Shown here piece after piece: positions 9,694 through 18,903 of a DNA stretch of 64,000 nt. A model generated the notes under the pieces. That model ran no database searches. It worked only from the letters and a program-made list of their open reading frames with translations, and was not told where the DNA came from. Every line of letters starts with the position of its first letter. Positions within the stretch are counted from its first letter, which is position 1. The position numbers were made by a program, and so were the translations under genes. This DNA is from Streptomyces spinoverrucosus (GTDB lineage: Bacteria; Actinomycetota; Actinomycetes; Streptomycetales; Streptomycetaceae): assembly GCF_015712165.1 (NCBI RefSeq), contig NZ_JADPZX010000001.1, forward strand, positions 806,001 through 870,000. Direction: 5' to 3'.

Positions 9694-9731
9694 CAGACCG
9701 TCGATCCTAGGGCCTCGGGTCGCCTCGGTTC

Positions 9732-10754
9732 TCACCGCGTCATCGACTCCACCAGCACGCTTCCCGCCGTCCTGGCCACCAGGTAGGACTCGCCCCTCAC
9801 GGCCTTGGCGTCCAGGGGGATGCGGTGGCGGCCCGGCTCCAGGAGCCCGTCGAACACCTCGTGGGCGCGGGTGCGGGAGAGGCGGTCGAGGCGGTACGCG
9901 GTGAGCTGGACCCGGCAGGCCGAGGTGACCTCGACGCCCGCCTCGCCGTCGGCGGTGACCAGGCGGGTGAGGCGGCGCCGCTCGACGGGGCTGCGGTCGA
10001 GGGCGTGTTCGATCTGGGCGACGAGCAGCGGGACGATCGGGGCGAGTCCGTCGACGTACGCCACTTCGACCCCGGCGCGTTCGAAGGCCCGGCGTACGGC
10101 CGCGCGCTCCTCCTCACCGACCCCGCGGCCGAAGGCGACGGCGCCGTAGCCGCGCAGTTCGTCGGCGGGGACGCCGTCGGCGTCGCGGGTGATGTCGGCG
10201 CCGATGCCGATGGTGCGCAGGGCGGCGGCGAGCCTGGCGAGCAGGGCGACGCGGGCGCCGATCAGCAGGACGCGGCGGCGGCTGCCGGAGCCCTCGGCGT
10301 CCAGCAGGGAGTTCAGCGCCGCGCGGTAGTCGTCGCCGTGGAAGCGGAACGGGCCGAAGCCCCGGTAGCCGTTGAGCTCCAGGTCGACCTGTTCGTCGGT
10401 CTGCCAGGCGAAGTCCCGCCACACGTAGTCGTCCTCGGCTCGCTCGATCACCGCGGTGACCGCGCCGCACGCGAGGTCCGCGCACTCGGGGCAGCCGTAG
10501 ATGACGTACCGCCCGCCGGACAGCGGCGGCTCGGCCTCCAGCAACAGGCTGCGCACCTGGGCGGTGAAGATGGCGGGCGGGACGTCGGAGGCGAGCGGGG
10601 AGACGGCGTCCAGGTCCGAGAGCTGGAACAGCAGCGGGCGCCCGTCGACGATGAAGTCCACGAAGTCCCGGTGCACCTGGTAGCCACCGTCAGCGAGAAC
10701 TCCACCGGCACGCATCGCCGGTGCCAGGCCGAAGGTCGCGTACGCGGCAGACAT
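9732..10754 (-). CDS. Conserved protein of unknown function
   Basis: A 340-residue protein with no function I can assign. ATG 10754 gives MSAAYATFGLAP. The N-terminal third contains a CPECADLACG cluster that could bind a metal (inference), followed by aromatic and acidic sequence, WRDFAWQTDEQVDLELNGYRG in part. The middle (RRRVLLIGARVALLARLAAAL) looks like a nucleotide-binding or Rossmann-like strand-helix. No signal peptide. Related streptomycete proteins are sometimes called oxidoreductases, but I see no catalytic motif. It lies 38 bp upstream of the ABC-F gene on the same strand and may be cotranscribed with it. Confidence 0.75.
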   Translation of the reverse strand: MSAAYATFGLAPAMRAGGVLADGGYQVHRDFVDFIVDGRPLLFQLSDLDAVSPLASDVPPAIFTAQVRSLLLEAEPPLSGGRYVIYGCPECADLACGAVTAVIERAEDDYVWRDFAWQTDEQVDLELNGYRGFGPFRFHGDDYRAALNSLLDAEGSGSRRRVLLIGARVALLARLAAALRTIGIGADITRDADGVPADELRGYGAVAFGRGVGEEERAAVRRAFERAGVEVAYVDGLAPIVPLLVAQIEHALDRSPVERRRLTRLVTADGEAGVEVTSACRVQLTAYRLDRLSRTRAHEVFDGLLEPGRHRIPLDAKAVRGESYLVARTAGSVLVESMTR

Positions 10755-10820
10755 ACGGTGAGTATCCCCACAGTTACGGCGCTCTGATCGCGGCATGACA
10801 CATTCCGCTACCGTCCCGAC

Positions 10821-11783
10821 ATGAACAGTGACACGAAAGACGATGTGATCGTCGTAGGTGGGGGTGTCATCGGGCTGACGACGGCCGTGGTGCTGGCCGA
10901 GGGCGGGCGGCGGGTACGGGTGTGGACGCGGGACCCCGTCGAGCGGACCACCTCGGCGGTTGCCGGGGCGTTGTGGTGGCCGTATCGCATCGAGCCGCCC
11001 GAGGCGGCGCGCGGGTGGGCGCTGCGCTCGCTGGACGTCTACGAGGAGCTGGCCGAGCGGCCCGAGGTGACCGGCGTACGCCTGGTCGAAGGGGTAATGG
11101 GCGAGACGGATCTGGACGAGACGGACTCCTGGGCGGCGGGCCGGCTGAAGGGGCTGCGGGTGGCGACACCCGAGGAGTACGCCGGGCCGGTGGGGCTGTG
11201 GGCGAGGCTGCCGCTGGTCGACATGTCGACTCATCTGCCGTGGCTGCGGGAGCGGTTGGCGGCCGCGGGCGCAGTGGTGGAGGAGCGCACGGTGTCGGCG
11301 CTCGCGGAGGCGGACGCGCCGGTGGTGGTGAACTGCACGGGTCTGGGCGCGCGCGAGCTGGTGCCGGACGCGTCCGTGCGCCCCGTGCGCGGGCAGTTGG
11401 TCGTGGTGGAGAACCCCCGGATCCCCACCTGGATCGTCTCCAAGGACGCCTCGGGTGGGATGGCGTATGTCTTCCCGCATCCTGGGCGGCTGGTGCTGGG
11501 CGGCACCTCGGAGGAGGACGTGTGGTCGACGGCGCCTGATCCGGCGGTGGCCGAGGCGATCGTACGGCGGTGCGCGGCCCTTCGGCCGGAGATCGCCGGG
11601 GCGCGGGTGCTGGACCACCGGGTGGGGCTGCGGCCGGTGCGCGACGCGGTGCGGCTGGAGCGCGAACTGCTGCCGGACGGACGGGTACTGGTGCACAACT
11701 ACGGTCACGGGGGCGCGGGCGTGACCGTGGCGTGGGGGTGCGCGGAGGAGGCGGCCGGGTTGGCCGATCCGGCCGCCTTTTAG
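10821..11783 (+). CDS. FAD-dependent D-amino-acid oxidase
   Basis: A 320-residue DAAO-family flavoprotein. The N-terminal FAD dinucleotide motif is VIVVGGGVIGLTTAVVLAEGG; GALWWPYR follows at about residue 50; VVNCTGLGAREL and RPVRGQLVVV are family signatures; the C-terminus has the HNYGHGGAGVTVAWG motif that closes over FAD. It deaminates D-amino acids to 2-oxo acids, producing H2O2 and ammonia. Cytoplasmic, no targeting signal. Divergent from the unknown gene at 10754 with 66 bp between starts. Substrate preference (neutral versus acidic D-amino acids) cannot be read from sequence. A large palindromic element follows its stop. Confidence 0.93.
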   Translation: MNSDTKDDVIVVGGGVIGLTTAVVLAEGGRRVRVWTRDPVERTTSAVAGALWWPYRIEPPEAARGWALRSLDVYEELAERPEVTGVRLVEGVMGETDLDETDSWAAGRLKGLRVATPEEYAGPVGLWARLPLVDMSTHLPWLRERLAAAGAVVEERTVSALAEADAPVVVNCTGLGARELVPDASVRPVRGQLVVVENPRIPTWIVSKDASGGMAYVFPHPGRLVLGGTSEEDVWSTAPDPAVAEAIVRRCAALRPEIAGARVLDHRVGLRPVRDAVRLERELLPDGRVLVHNYGHGGAGVTVAWGCAEEAAGLADPAAF

Positions 11784-11903
11784 GCCTGGCTGACAATTCC
11801 CGTCGTCCGCCCGAAGGGCGGGCCCCGCGGCGTCTGGTGCGTGCGAACGCGGCGAGCGTGCGTGCCAGGCGTCGCGGGGCAGGCGGGAATTGTCAGACAG
11901 GCC
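11782..11903. repeat. Large intergenic palindromic repeat element
   Basis: A roughly 120-bp imperfect palindrome. Outer arms GGCCTGGCTGACAATTCCCG and its near-perfect inverse (CGGGAATTGTCAGACAGGCC) match in 19 of 20 positions. Inner arms CCCCGCGGCGTCTGG and CCAGGCGTCGCGGGG also pair with one mismatch. The left side carries an extra nested hairpin, GCCCGAAGGGCGGGC. It fills the gap between two convergent genes and could end transcription on both strands. Size, symmetry and compactness also resemble a dispersed repeat or MITE; I believe related sequences recur in streptomycete intergenic gaps (recollection). Confidence 0.75.
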
Positions 11904-11912
11904 CTAGCCTGC

Positions 11913-13859
11913 TCAGTGCGGCACGCGGGCCGTGTTGCGTGGGCCGCGGACGCCGTCCAGCGGTGTGGGCGCGGGCTCGGCGGCCTTGGCGCCCGCGGTG
12001 GCCTTGGCGAACGCCGAGGCGCCGCCGACCAGCGGGACGCGGGCGGACGTGCGGGACAGGTCCAGCGTGAGCGTCGGGGTGCCGGCCGGGGGCTCGATGA
12101 GGCCCTTGTCGGTGCCCGCGACGATCAGCGCCAGCCGGTGTCCGGCCGGGACGACATGGTCGGTCGCGGCCAGGTCGAGGGTGATGGTGTATCGCTTGCC
12201 CGGGGTGAGCGGGCGGCCCGTGAGATCGGAGGCGTGGTTGCCGAGGTCGGCCCAGCCGCGGCTGACGACGGTGTAGTCGACGTCGGCGTTCTTGGCCCGG
12301 GTCTCCTTGAAGCAGGCGCTGTCGCCCGTCGTGCTCGCGCCCCAGCAGGTGCGGTCGGGGAGGGTGGTGATGCCCTCGGCGGCGTCGGCGTAGTCGCGGA
12401 TGCTGGCGGGGCCGAGGTCGACCAGGACAGCGCTGAGATGGGCCGTGGACGTGGTGGGCGTCGCCGTGACAGTGACCTTGGAGGAGCCGGACAGGCGCAG
12501 GTCACGGGTGAGCGGTGCCGTGGTGAAGCCGGCCTTGTCGGGGGTGGGCCGGTCGATGTGCGCTGCCCAGTCGGTCTCGCTGTGCTGCGGGTCGTCGGTG
12601 AAGGTCTCGGTGCCCTCGCGGGTACGCAGTCCCAGGGTGCCGACGCCCGGCTGGGTGCCCTTGCCCGGCTTCAGGTCGACGGTGTCGGTGCCGCGCGGCG
12701 GCCACGTCTTCGCGGTGACCCACTGGTCGGGGTGGCGTTCGATGTCGGCCATGGGTTCGCGGTCGATGCCGTTTTCGTAGCCGAGCAGCTCGTGGTCGAA
12801 CCAGCGGTGCAGGGTGTCCACCCAGTCGGCGCGGCGGAAATCGAAGGGGTCGACGTGGCCGACCTGGGAGAGCCAGATCTTGCGCTCGACACCGTTCTCG
12901 GCGAGGGCATTCCACCACTGGCCGAAGTGCTTGGCGCGGACGTTGAGGTCCTGCATGCCGTGGACGACGAAGACGCTGGCCCGGACGCGGTCGGCGTCGG
13001 GCACGTAGTCGCGCCCGGTCCACCACCGTGTCCAGTCGCCGCTACGCGGTGCTCCTGCGACGATCTTCTGCTGAACGCCGGCACAGCGCGCCCGGGCGTC
13101 GGGGGACTCGACGTAGTCGGACAGCCAGTCGGGGCCCGAGTCGAACAGCGGGGCGCCCTTGGCGAAGTAGTAGTCGTACCAGGAGGAGATCGCGCCGATC
13201 GGGACGATCGTCTCCAGGCCCTCGACACCGGTGGCCGCGACACCGTTGGCGATGGTGCCGTCGTAGCTCTTGCCGATCATCCCGGTCCTGCCGTTGGTCC
13301 AGCTCGCCTTGGCGCGGGTGGTGCCGGTGCGGGTGGTGTAGGCCTTGGCGCGGCCGTTCAGCCAGTCGACGACGGCCTTCGCGGAGAGGATGTCGGAGCG
13401 GCCGCCGACGTCGACACAGCCGTCGGAGCGGTTGGTTCCGGCGAGGTCGACGCCGACGAAGGCGTAGCCGCGCGGGACGAAGTAGTTGTCGTAGAACAGC
13501 GGCATCTGGACCACGTTGCCGGCGGCGTCGTAGGTCTTGCGCTGGCTCTCGTTGCCGCGCCCGCAGCAGGAGTAGTACGGGCTGGCGTCCATGATGACGG
13601 GCACCTTGCGGCCCTGCTGGGCCGCTTCGCGCGGCCGGACGACGTCGACGGCGACGCGGTCGGACTCTCCGTCGCCGTCCGCGTCGAGGCCGGTGTCGAC
13701 CCAGACGGCCTCACGGACGGCGTTCTCGTACGAGTAGACGGGTTGGCTCGTGCGGGGCGCGGTGTGCGCCGTGACGGGCGTGAGCAGAGTGGCCGTCAGG
13801 GCGGCGGTGGCCGCCGTGACGAGCGGTCTGAAGATCGTGCGACGCATGCGTTTCGGCAT
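11913..13859 (-). CDS. Secreted X-Pro dipeptidyl-peptidase (S15 family)
   Basis: A 648-residue exported serine peptidase. The N-terminus MPKRMRRTIFRPLV plus a hydrophobic Ala-rich segment ending near TAHTAP (residue about 34) is a signal peptide. The alpha/beta hydrolase domain contains GKSYDG with the nucleophile Ser198, an acid in VVHGMQDLNV and His in SQVGHVDPFDF. The C-terminal beta-jelly-roll region (about 430-648) is the X-Pro/CocE-type domain. It removes X-Pro dipeptides from peptides outside the cell. No partner gene; the divergent M1 peptidase may serve the same nutrient-peptide role. Confidence 0.93.
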   Translation of the reverse strand: MPKRMRRTIFRPLVTAATAALTATLLTPVTAHTAPRTSQPVYSYENAVREAVWVDTGLDADGDGESDRVAVDVVRPREAAQQGRKVPVIMDASPYYSCCGRGNESQRKTYDAAGNVVQMPLFYDNYFVPRGYAFVGVDLAGTNRSDGCVDVGGRSDILSAKAVVDWLNGRAKAYTTRTGTTRAKASWTNGRTGMIGKSYDGTIANGVAATGVEGLETIVPIGAISSWYDYYFAKGAPLFDSGPDWLSDYVESPDARARCAGVQQKIVAGAPRSGDWTRWWTGRDYVPDADRVRASVFVVHGMQDLNVRAKHFGQWWNALAENGVERKIWLSQVGHVDPFDFRRADWVDTLHRWFDHELLGYENGIDREPMADIERHPDQWVTAKTWPPRGTDTVDLKPGKGTQPGVGTLGLRTREGTETFTDDPQHSETDWAAHIDRPTPDKAGFTTAPLTRDLRLSGSSKVTVTATPTTSTAHLSAVLVDLGPASIRDYADAAEGITTLPDRTCWGASTTGDSACFKETRAKNADVDYTVVSRGWADLGNHASDLTGRPLTPGKRYTITLDLAATDHVVPAGHRLALIVAGTDKGLIEPPAGTPTLTLDLSRTSARVPLVGGASAFAKATAGAKAAEPAPTPLDGVRGPRNTARVPH

Positions 13860-14074
13860 GCGCCGGACGGTACCGCCGTCAACGGGCGTGCGACAGGGGG
13901 CAGCTGATGTGTCCTCAGAGCAGACCTCGGGTGGCCGGAATCGGACGTTGGGGCATCCGGGTGGATGAAGGCCGAATGGCGATCTTGTGACACCGGTTGT
14001 TGTGGACAGGGCAGTTGCGCCTGGGCCTGAATAGGCTCCGAACCTTCCTCCCGCCCCTACGACTTGGAGCTTCA

Positions 14075-15598
14075 GTGCACCGCAGACTCACCACGCCGGG
14101 CGCACTCGCTGCGGCCTCCCTTCTGCTGGCGATCCCGGCATCGGCCGCGAGCCACTCCCCCGGCGCTCCGGGCATCGGCGACCCCTACTACCCGGCGTAC
14201 GGCAACGGCGGATACGACGTCTCCCACTACGACCTCAGGCTGAAGTACCAGCCGGCGGGCGACCGGCTGGAGGGTACGGCGACCCTGCTGGCCCGGACCA
14301 CGCAGGAGCTGTCCCGGTTCAACCTGGACTTCCTGCTGGAGGTGAGCGAGGTGCGGGTCAACGGCGCGAAGGCGGCGTTCGCGACCTCGGGCGAGCACGA
14401 ACTGGAGGTCACACCGAGCAAGCCGCTGGCCAAGGGAACGTCCGTCACCGTGGTGGTCCGGTACAGCGGGGTGCCGTCGTCGAAGGAGGCCTACGGCTTC
14501 ACCAGCTGGCTGCGGACGCCGGACGGCGGGGTCGCGGCCGGGGAGCCCGAGTCGGCGTGGTGGTGGTTCCCGAGCAACGATCACCCGCTGGACAAGGCCA
14601 CGTACGACATCTCGGTGCAGGTGCCGGACGGCACGCAGGCCATCTCCAACGGCACGCTCCAGTCGACGAGTTCACGGGCCGGCTGGACCCGCTACAGCTG
14701 GCGCTCCAACAAGCCGCAGGCCACCTACCTCGCCACGCTCGCGGTCGGCAGGTTCGACGTGACGACCGCGACCACGGACAGCGGCATTCCGGTCATCAAC
14801 GCCTACAGCAAGGACCTGGGCGACAACGCCGGAGCGGCACGGGCCAGCATCGAGCGGACCGCCGAGATCGCCGACTGGCTGACCGACTACTTCGGGCCGT
14901 ATCCCTACAACGCCCTCGGCGGCTACGTGCCGAACACCACCACCGGGTACGCGCTGGAGACGCAGACCCGGCCCTTCTACAGCCCGCGGCAGTTCGCGAA
15001 CGGGTCGAACACGTCCGTGGTCGTGCACGAGCTGGCCCACCAGTGGTACGGCGACCTGGTGTCGGTGTCCCGCTGGAAGGACATCTGGATCAACGAGGGC
15101 TTCGCCCGGTACGCGCAGTGGCTGTGGTCCGAGCACGAGGGCGAGGGGACGGCGCAGGAGATCGCGGACTACGTGTACGCGTCGCGTCCGGCGGACGATC
15201 CGTTCTGGACGGTCCGTCCCGGGGACCCGGGGCCGGAGAACCAGTTCCACCTGGCCGTGTACGACCGGGGTGCGCTGGCCCTGCAGGCGCTGCGCAACGC
15301 GATCGGCGACGAGGACTTCTTCGCCGTCCTCAAGGGCTGGCCGCAGCAGTACGCCCACGGCAACGCCTCGGTCGCCGACTTCCACAAGTACGCGGAGCGG
15401 GTGTCCGGGAAGCGGCTGACCGCGCTGTTCGACACCTGGCTGTTCCAGCCGTCGAAGCCGGGGGCGCCGGCGGCGCGGGAGGCCGCCATCTCGGCGCGGG
15501 CGCTGGGGGCGAAGGGGGCGCCGGAGCAGCCGAAGTCGTGGAAGAAGATCGCGGCGACCAATGGCGTGCACGACCATGAGCACGGGCACGCCGAGTAG
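14075..15598 (+). CDS. Secreted M1 family zinc metallopeptidase
   Basis: About 507 residues. GTG 14075 follows GGAG by 6 nt and begins a clean signal peptide (MHRRLTTPG, hydrophobic core, ASA site near residue 24). The zinc site is HELAHQWYGD followed by WINEGFARY, the HExxH plus distal Glu pattern of gluzincin aminopeptidases. The family exopeptidase loop is less clear: I see TTTGYALETQTRPFY instead of a standard GAMEN. It is shorter than PepN (about 850 residues), as usual for secreted actinobacterial M1 enzymes lacking the C-terminal helical domain. Probably trims extracellular peptides. Confidence 0.92.
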   Translation: MHRRLTTPGALAAASLLLAIPASAASHSPGAPGIGDPYYPAYGNGGYDVSHYDLRLKYQPAGDRLEGTATLLARTTQELSRFNLDFLLEVSEVRVNGAKAAFATSGEHELEVTPSKPLAKGTSVTVVVRYSGVPSSKEAYGFTSWLRTPDGGVAAGEPESAWWWFPSNDHPLDKATYDISVQVPDGTQAISNGTLQSTSSRAGWTRYSWRSNKPQATYLATLAVGRFDVTTATTDSGIPVINAYSKDLGDNAGAARASIERTAEIADWLTDYFGPYPYNALGGYVPNTTTGYALETQTRPFYSPRQFANGSNTSVVVHELAHQWYGDLVSVSRWKDIWINEGFARYAQWLWSEHEGEGTAQEIADYVYASRPADDPFWTVRPGDPGPENQFHLAVYDRGALALQALRNAIGDEDFFAVLKGWPQQYAHGNASVADFHKYAERVSGKRLTALFDTWLFQPSKPGAPAAREAAISARALGAKGAPEQPKSWKKIAATNGVHDHEHGHAE

Positions 15599-15718
15599 CG
15601 CGAACGCGTAACGGACGACGGGCACGCCGGTGATGCGAGCCCGTGACGGACACGGCCCGGGGGCGTCTGACTGCCACAGGCGCCGAGGGGCCGGTCGTCC
15701 GCAGGCGGGCTGCTGTCC

Positions 15719-16639
15719 TCACCCGCATTTTCCGTCGTCCGCCTCGGCGGCGCGTTCAAGGAGCGCGTCACGCCCTATCGCGGCCGTCTCGGTGGACGGG
15801 ACGGTGCACGCATGGGCGCCGGCCACCGCGCCGTACAGGGCGCAGCGGCGGGGCGGTTCGCCGCTCAGGTGGCCGAAGAGAAAGGCCGCGGCGAAGGCGT
15901 CGCCCGCGCCGTTGGAGTCCACCACCGGGGCGGGGGGCGCAGCCGCCGGGACATGGGTCAGTTCGCCGTCGGCGAGGAGGTACGCGCCTGCGGCGCCGGC
16001 CGTGGCGACGACGAGCTGTGCGCGGCCGCGCTCGGTGATGCGGCGCATGGTGCGTTCGGGGTCGGTGAGGGCGGCGGCGGAGAGGAAGACGATGTCCGCG
16101 GCCAGGGCGAAGGGCTCGTGGTAGGGGTTCTCGCCGTCCCAGTCGTGCAGGTCGGTGGAGAGGGGCACGCCGGTGTCGTGGAGGACGGGCAGGGCGTGCG
16201 CGCACGGGTGGGTGATGGAGACATGGACGTGGCGGCTCGAGGCCGCCAGCGCCCGGACCGTCGCCTCGGGCAGCCGGTCGTCGGCGTGCGAGCGGCTCGT
16301 GTCGTACAGGGAGAGGCGCCTGCCGTCGGGGCCGACGAGGTTGACCGCGCGCTTGGTGCCGGCGGGCTGCGGGATCGCGGTGAGGGCGATGCCCGTCTCG
16401 CGGTGCAGGGCCCGCACCAGGTCGCCCTCGGGGTCGTCGCCGAGCAGGTCGAGGTGGTGGGTGCGCAGGCCCAGCGCGCTCAGGCCGAGGGCGACGAAGT
16501 CCCCGGTCTGGCCCGCGCGGGTGCGGATGCCGTCCTCGATCATGTAGCTGTCGGCGTACGGAAGCGGCAGCTTTGGCACGTACACGATGGTGTCCACGCC
16601 GGCGCCGCCCAGCACGAGAACGTCCGTGTCGGTGCTCAA
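15719..16639 (-). CDS. PfkB family carbohydrate/nucleoside kinase
   Basis: A 306-residue ribokinase-fold kinase. The N-terminal signature region is VLVLGGAGVDTIVYVPKLPL; the C-terminal PfkB motif DSNGAGDAFAAAFLFG carries the catalytic Asp and anion hole. The start is taken as TTG 16639, because it overlaps the stop of the macro-domain gene as TTGA with GGGGACGG upstream; no better ATG or GTG fits the fold. Substrate could be ribose, another pentose or a nucleoside. Tight coupling to an ADP-ribose-binding protein makes an ADP-ribose or nucleoside-derived sugar attractive (inference). Confidence 0.88.
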   Translation of the reverse strand: MSTDTDVLVLGGAGVDTIVYVPKLPLPYADSYMIEDGIRTRAGQTGDFVALGLSALGLRTHHLDLLGDDPEGDLVRALHRETGIALTAIPQPAGTKRAVNLVGPDGRRLSLYDTSRSHADDRLPEATVRALAASSRHVHVSITHPCAHALPVLHDTGVPLSTDLHDWDGENPYHEPFALAADIVFLSAAALTDPERTMRRITERGRAQLVVATAGAAGAYLLADGELTHVPAAAPPAPVVDSNGAGDAFAAAFLFGHLSGEPPRRCALYGAVAGAHACTVPSTETAAIGRDALLERAAEADDGKCG

Positions 16640-17124
16640 CTGACGCCGTCCCCGTGGTCGTAGACCGTCACGGCGATGCCCCGCCGCACCAGCCGCTCGG
16701 CGATGAGGGGTTCCACGCGGGACCACTTGCCACCGGCCAGGCCGCACCCTATCCGGGGCATGTGGACCGAGGCGTGCAGTTCGGCCGCCTTGTCGGCGAG
16801 ACCGCCGAGCGCGGTGTCGATCGCCTCGTAGCGCACGGGAACGCCCTTGCTGCCCGTGCGAATACCGCGTTGGCCGATCATGTTGGCCACCCAGACGTAC
16901 GGCTCGACCTGCACGAACTGGACGGCGCCCAGTCCGAAGTCGTTCGACGCGCGGTCGCGGTGCCAGGCGCGGTAGGCCGCCTCCGGCTCCGGCCAGCGGT
17001 GCGACAGGGCCAGGACGAAGCCCTTGCCCCAGCCGCCGATGTCGTTGCAGACATGGGCGATCAGCTTGACGCCCTTCACCGACGGAACGGTGGCGTCACC
17101 CCGGACATAGTTGATCTCCGACAT
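16636..17124 (-). CDS. Macro domain (ADP-ribose-binding) protein
   Basis: A 162-residue stand-alone macro domain. Features are INYVRGDAT at the start, IAHVCNDIGGWGKGF (ligand loop 1) and HMPRIGCGLAGGKW (loop 2), close to the Poa1p/YmdB-like group that acts on ADP-ribose-1''-phosphate or mono-ADP-ribosylated targets. Cytoplasmic. It is the first gene of a two-gene unit with the PfkB kinase, overlapping by 4 bp, which suggests consecutive steps or a shared metabolite. Confidence 0.9.
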   Translation of the reverse strand: MSEINYVRGDATVPSVKGVKLIAHVCNDIGGWGKGFVLALSHRWPEPEAAYRAWHRDRASNDFGLGAVQFVQVEPYVWVANMIGQRGIRTGSKGVPVRYEAIDTALGGLADKAAELHASVHMPRIGCGLAGGKWSRVEPLIAERLVRRGIAVTVYDHGDGVS

Positions 17125-17166
17125 GACGCCACCGTAGGCGATGCCACTGACAGTGGCCGCGAGTTG

Positions 17167-18633
17167 CTACTTCGTGAGCTTCGTCAGCTCCTGGTCCACC
17201 GTCTGGGAGACCCGGCGGCGGATGCCGAACCAGCCGGCGACCAGGGCGACGGCGATGAGCGGGATGAGCAGCAGGGTCTTGCGGCCGACCTCGGGGTCGT
17301 TCCACATCATGCCGAGGCAGGCCAGCAGGAAGACGATCGTGGCGATCTCCGTGACCGGGCTGCCGGGAAGGCGGAAGTGCGGCCGCTCCACCAGGCCCGC
17401 CTTGGCGCGGCGGACGAAGATCAGGTGGCAGACCATGATGATCACCCAGGTGCTGATGATGCCGAGCGAGGCGACGTTCAGCACGATCTCGAAGGCCTGG
17501 GCCGGCATCAGGAAGTTCAGGCCGACGCCGAGCACGCACACCGCGCAGGTCAGCAGGATGCCGCCGTAGGGCACCTGGCTGCGGTTCATGCGGGCGGTGA
17601 ACTTCGGGGCCGAGCCCGCCATGGCCATGGAGCGCAGGATGCGGCCCGTGGAGTACAGACCGGAGTTGAGGGACGACATCGCCGCGGTCAGCACGACCAG
17701 GTTCATCACATCGCCGGCCGCGGGGATGCCGATCTTCGACAGGACCGTGACGAAGGGGCTCTGGTCGGCCGAGTAGACCGAGCCGGGAAGCAGCAGGGCC
17801 AGCAGGACGACCGAGCCGACGTAGAACAGGCCGACGCGCCACATGATCGAGTTCACCGCGCGCGGGACGACCTTCTCCGGCTCGGCGGTCTCGCCCGCCG
17901 CGACACCGACGAGCTCCAGAGCGGCGTACGCGAAGATCACGCCCTGCATGACGAGGACGACGGGCATCAGGCCGTGCGGGAAGACGCCGCCGTTGTCGGT
18001 GATCACGCTGAGGCCGGGGGTCTGGCCGCCCACCTCGTGCTGGGTGGCCAGCAGGAAGATGCCGACGAACATGAAGCCGACCAGCGTGGCGACCTTGATG
18101 ATCGCGAACCAGAACTCCATCTCGCCGAAGATCTTCACCGAGATCAGGTTCACCGCCAGGACCACCGCCAGGGCGATCAGCGCCAGCACCCACTGCGGGA
18201 TGTCGGTGAACATGCTCCAGTAGTGCGTGTAGAGCGCGATCGCGGTGATGTCGGCGATGCCGGTCGTCGACCAGTTCAGGAAGTACATCCAGCCGGCGAC
18301 GTACGCGCCCTTCTCACCGAGGAACTCGCGCGCGTACGACACGAAGGACCCGGACGACGGCCGGTACAGGACCAGCTCGCCCAGGGCCCGGACGACGAAG
18401 AAGGCGAAGACGCCACAGACGAGGTAGGCCAGCGCGAGCGCCGGGCCGGCGTTGTGCAGGCGGCCACCGGCGCCCAGGAAGAGGCCGGTGCCGATGGCAC
18501 CGCCGATGGCGATCATGTTGACGTGGCGGGCCTTGAGGTCCTTGCTGTAGCCGGCGTCGCCCGCGTCCGCGGGCGTCGTGGTCGCCCCGTTCCCGGCGGT
18601 GACCTTGGCCGTGTCCACGGCGTCCTTGCTCAC
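17167..18633 (-). CDS. Amino acid permease (AAT family, AnsP/GabP type)
   Basis: A 488-residue integral membrane transporter of the amino-acid-polyamine-organocation superfamily with about 12 hydrophobic helices. The conserved first helix [19 protein letters not shown] contains the unwound GTG substrate segment; [16 protein letters not shown] and the [12 protein letters not shown] loop are AAT-family signatures. From overall resemblance I favour an L-asparagine-type permease, but family members also take GABA, proline or aromatic amino acids. GTG 18633 is preferred because upstream codons lack family resemblance. Divergent from the MerR gene across a 270-bp spacer. Confidence 0.88.
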   Translation of the reverse strand: MSKDAVDTAKVTAGNGATTTPADAGDAGYSKDLKARHVNMIAIGGAIGTGLFLGAGGRLHNAGPALALAYLVCGVFAFFVVRALGELVLYRPSSGSFVSYAREFLGEKGAYVAGWMYFLNWSTTGIADITAIALYTHYWSMFTDIPQWVLALIALAVVLAVNLISVKIFGEMEFWFAIIKVATLVGFMFVGIFLLATQHEVGGQTPGLSVITDNGGVFPHGLMPVVLVMQGVIFAYAALELVGVAAGETAEPEKVVPRAVNSIMWRVGLFYVGSVVLLALLLPGSVYSADQSPFVTVLSKIGIPAAGDVMNLVVLTAAMSSLNSGLYSTGRILRSMAMAGSAPKFTARMNRSQVPYGGILLTCAVCVLGVGLNFLMPAQAFEIVLNVASLGIISTWVIIMVCHLIFVRRAKAGLVERPHFRLPGSPVTEIATIVFLLACLGMMWNDPEVGRKTLLLIPLIAVALVAGWFGIRRRVSQTVDQELTKLTK

Positions 18634-18867
18634 GGGTGGTACCACTCTCTGGTGCGCCCGAACGTCGTGCGCTCGGGTGTCCGTACGTGACTCCGGTCCG
18701 TCACCCCGCTCGTGACGTGGCACAGACCAAGGCAGCACCTTCCCACATGAATCGGCCGTCCAACGGTGGCCCACGTCACAGAGCGTTGCTTCTCACACGG
18801 TCATCGCACAGCCATCCCACGATCACCTTCGGTTCATCACAGAGTGCGTCACACGGTGCGTACGAGG

Positions 18868-18896
18868 TTTCACAGCACTGGTGAGACAGCGATACT
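18868..18896 (+). promoter_or_regulatory. Putative merR promoter giving a leaderless transcript
   Basis: A -10-like GATACT (18891-18896) lies 7 nt before the ATG, and TTTCAC (18868-18873) sits 17 nt upstream of it. Between them is the imperfect inverted pair TCAC/GTGA, a plausible autoregulatory MerR site. No Shine-Dalgarno sequence precedes ATG 18904, so the transcript may begin at or next to the start codon. Confidence 0.4.
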
Positions 18897-18903
18897 GCTG
18901 CAC

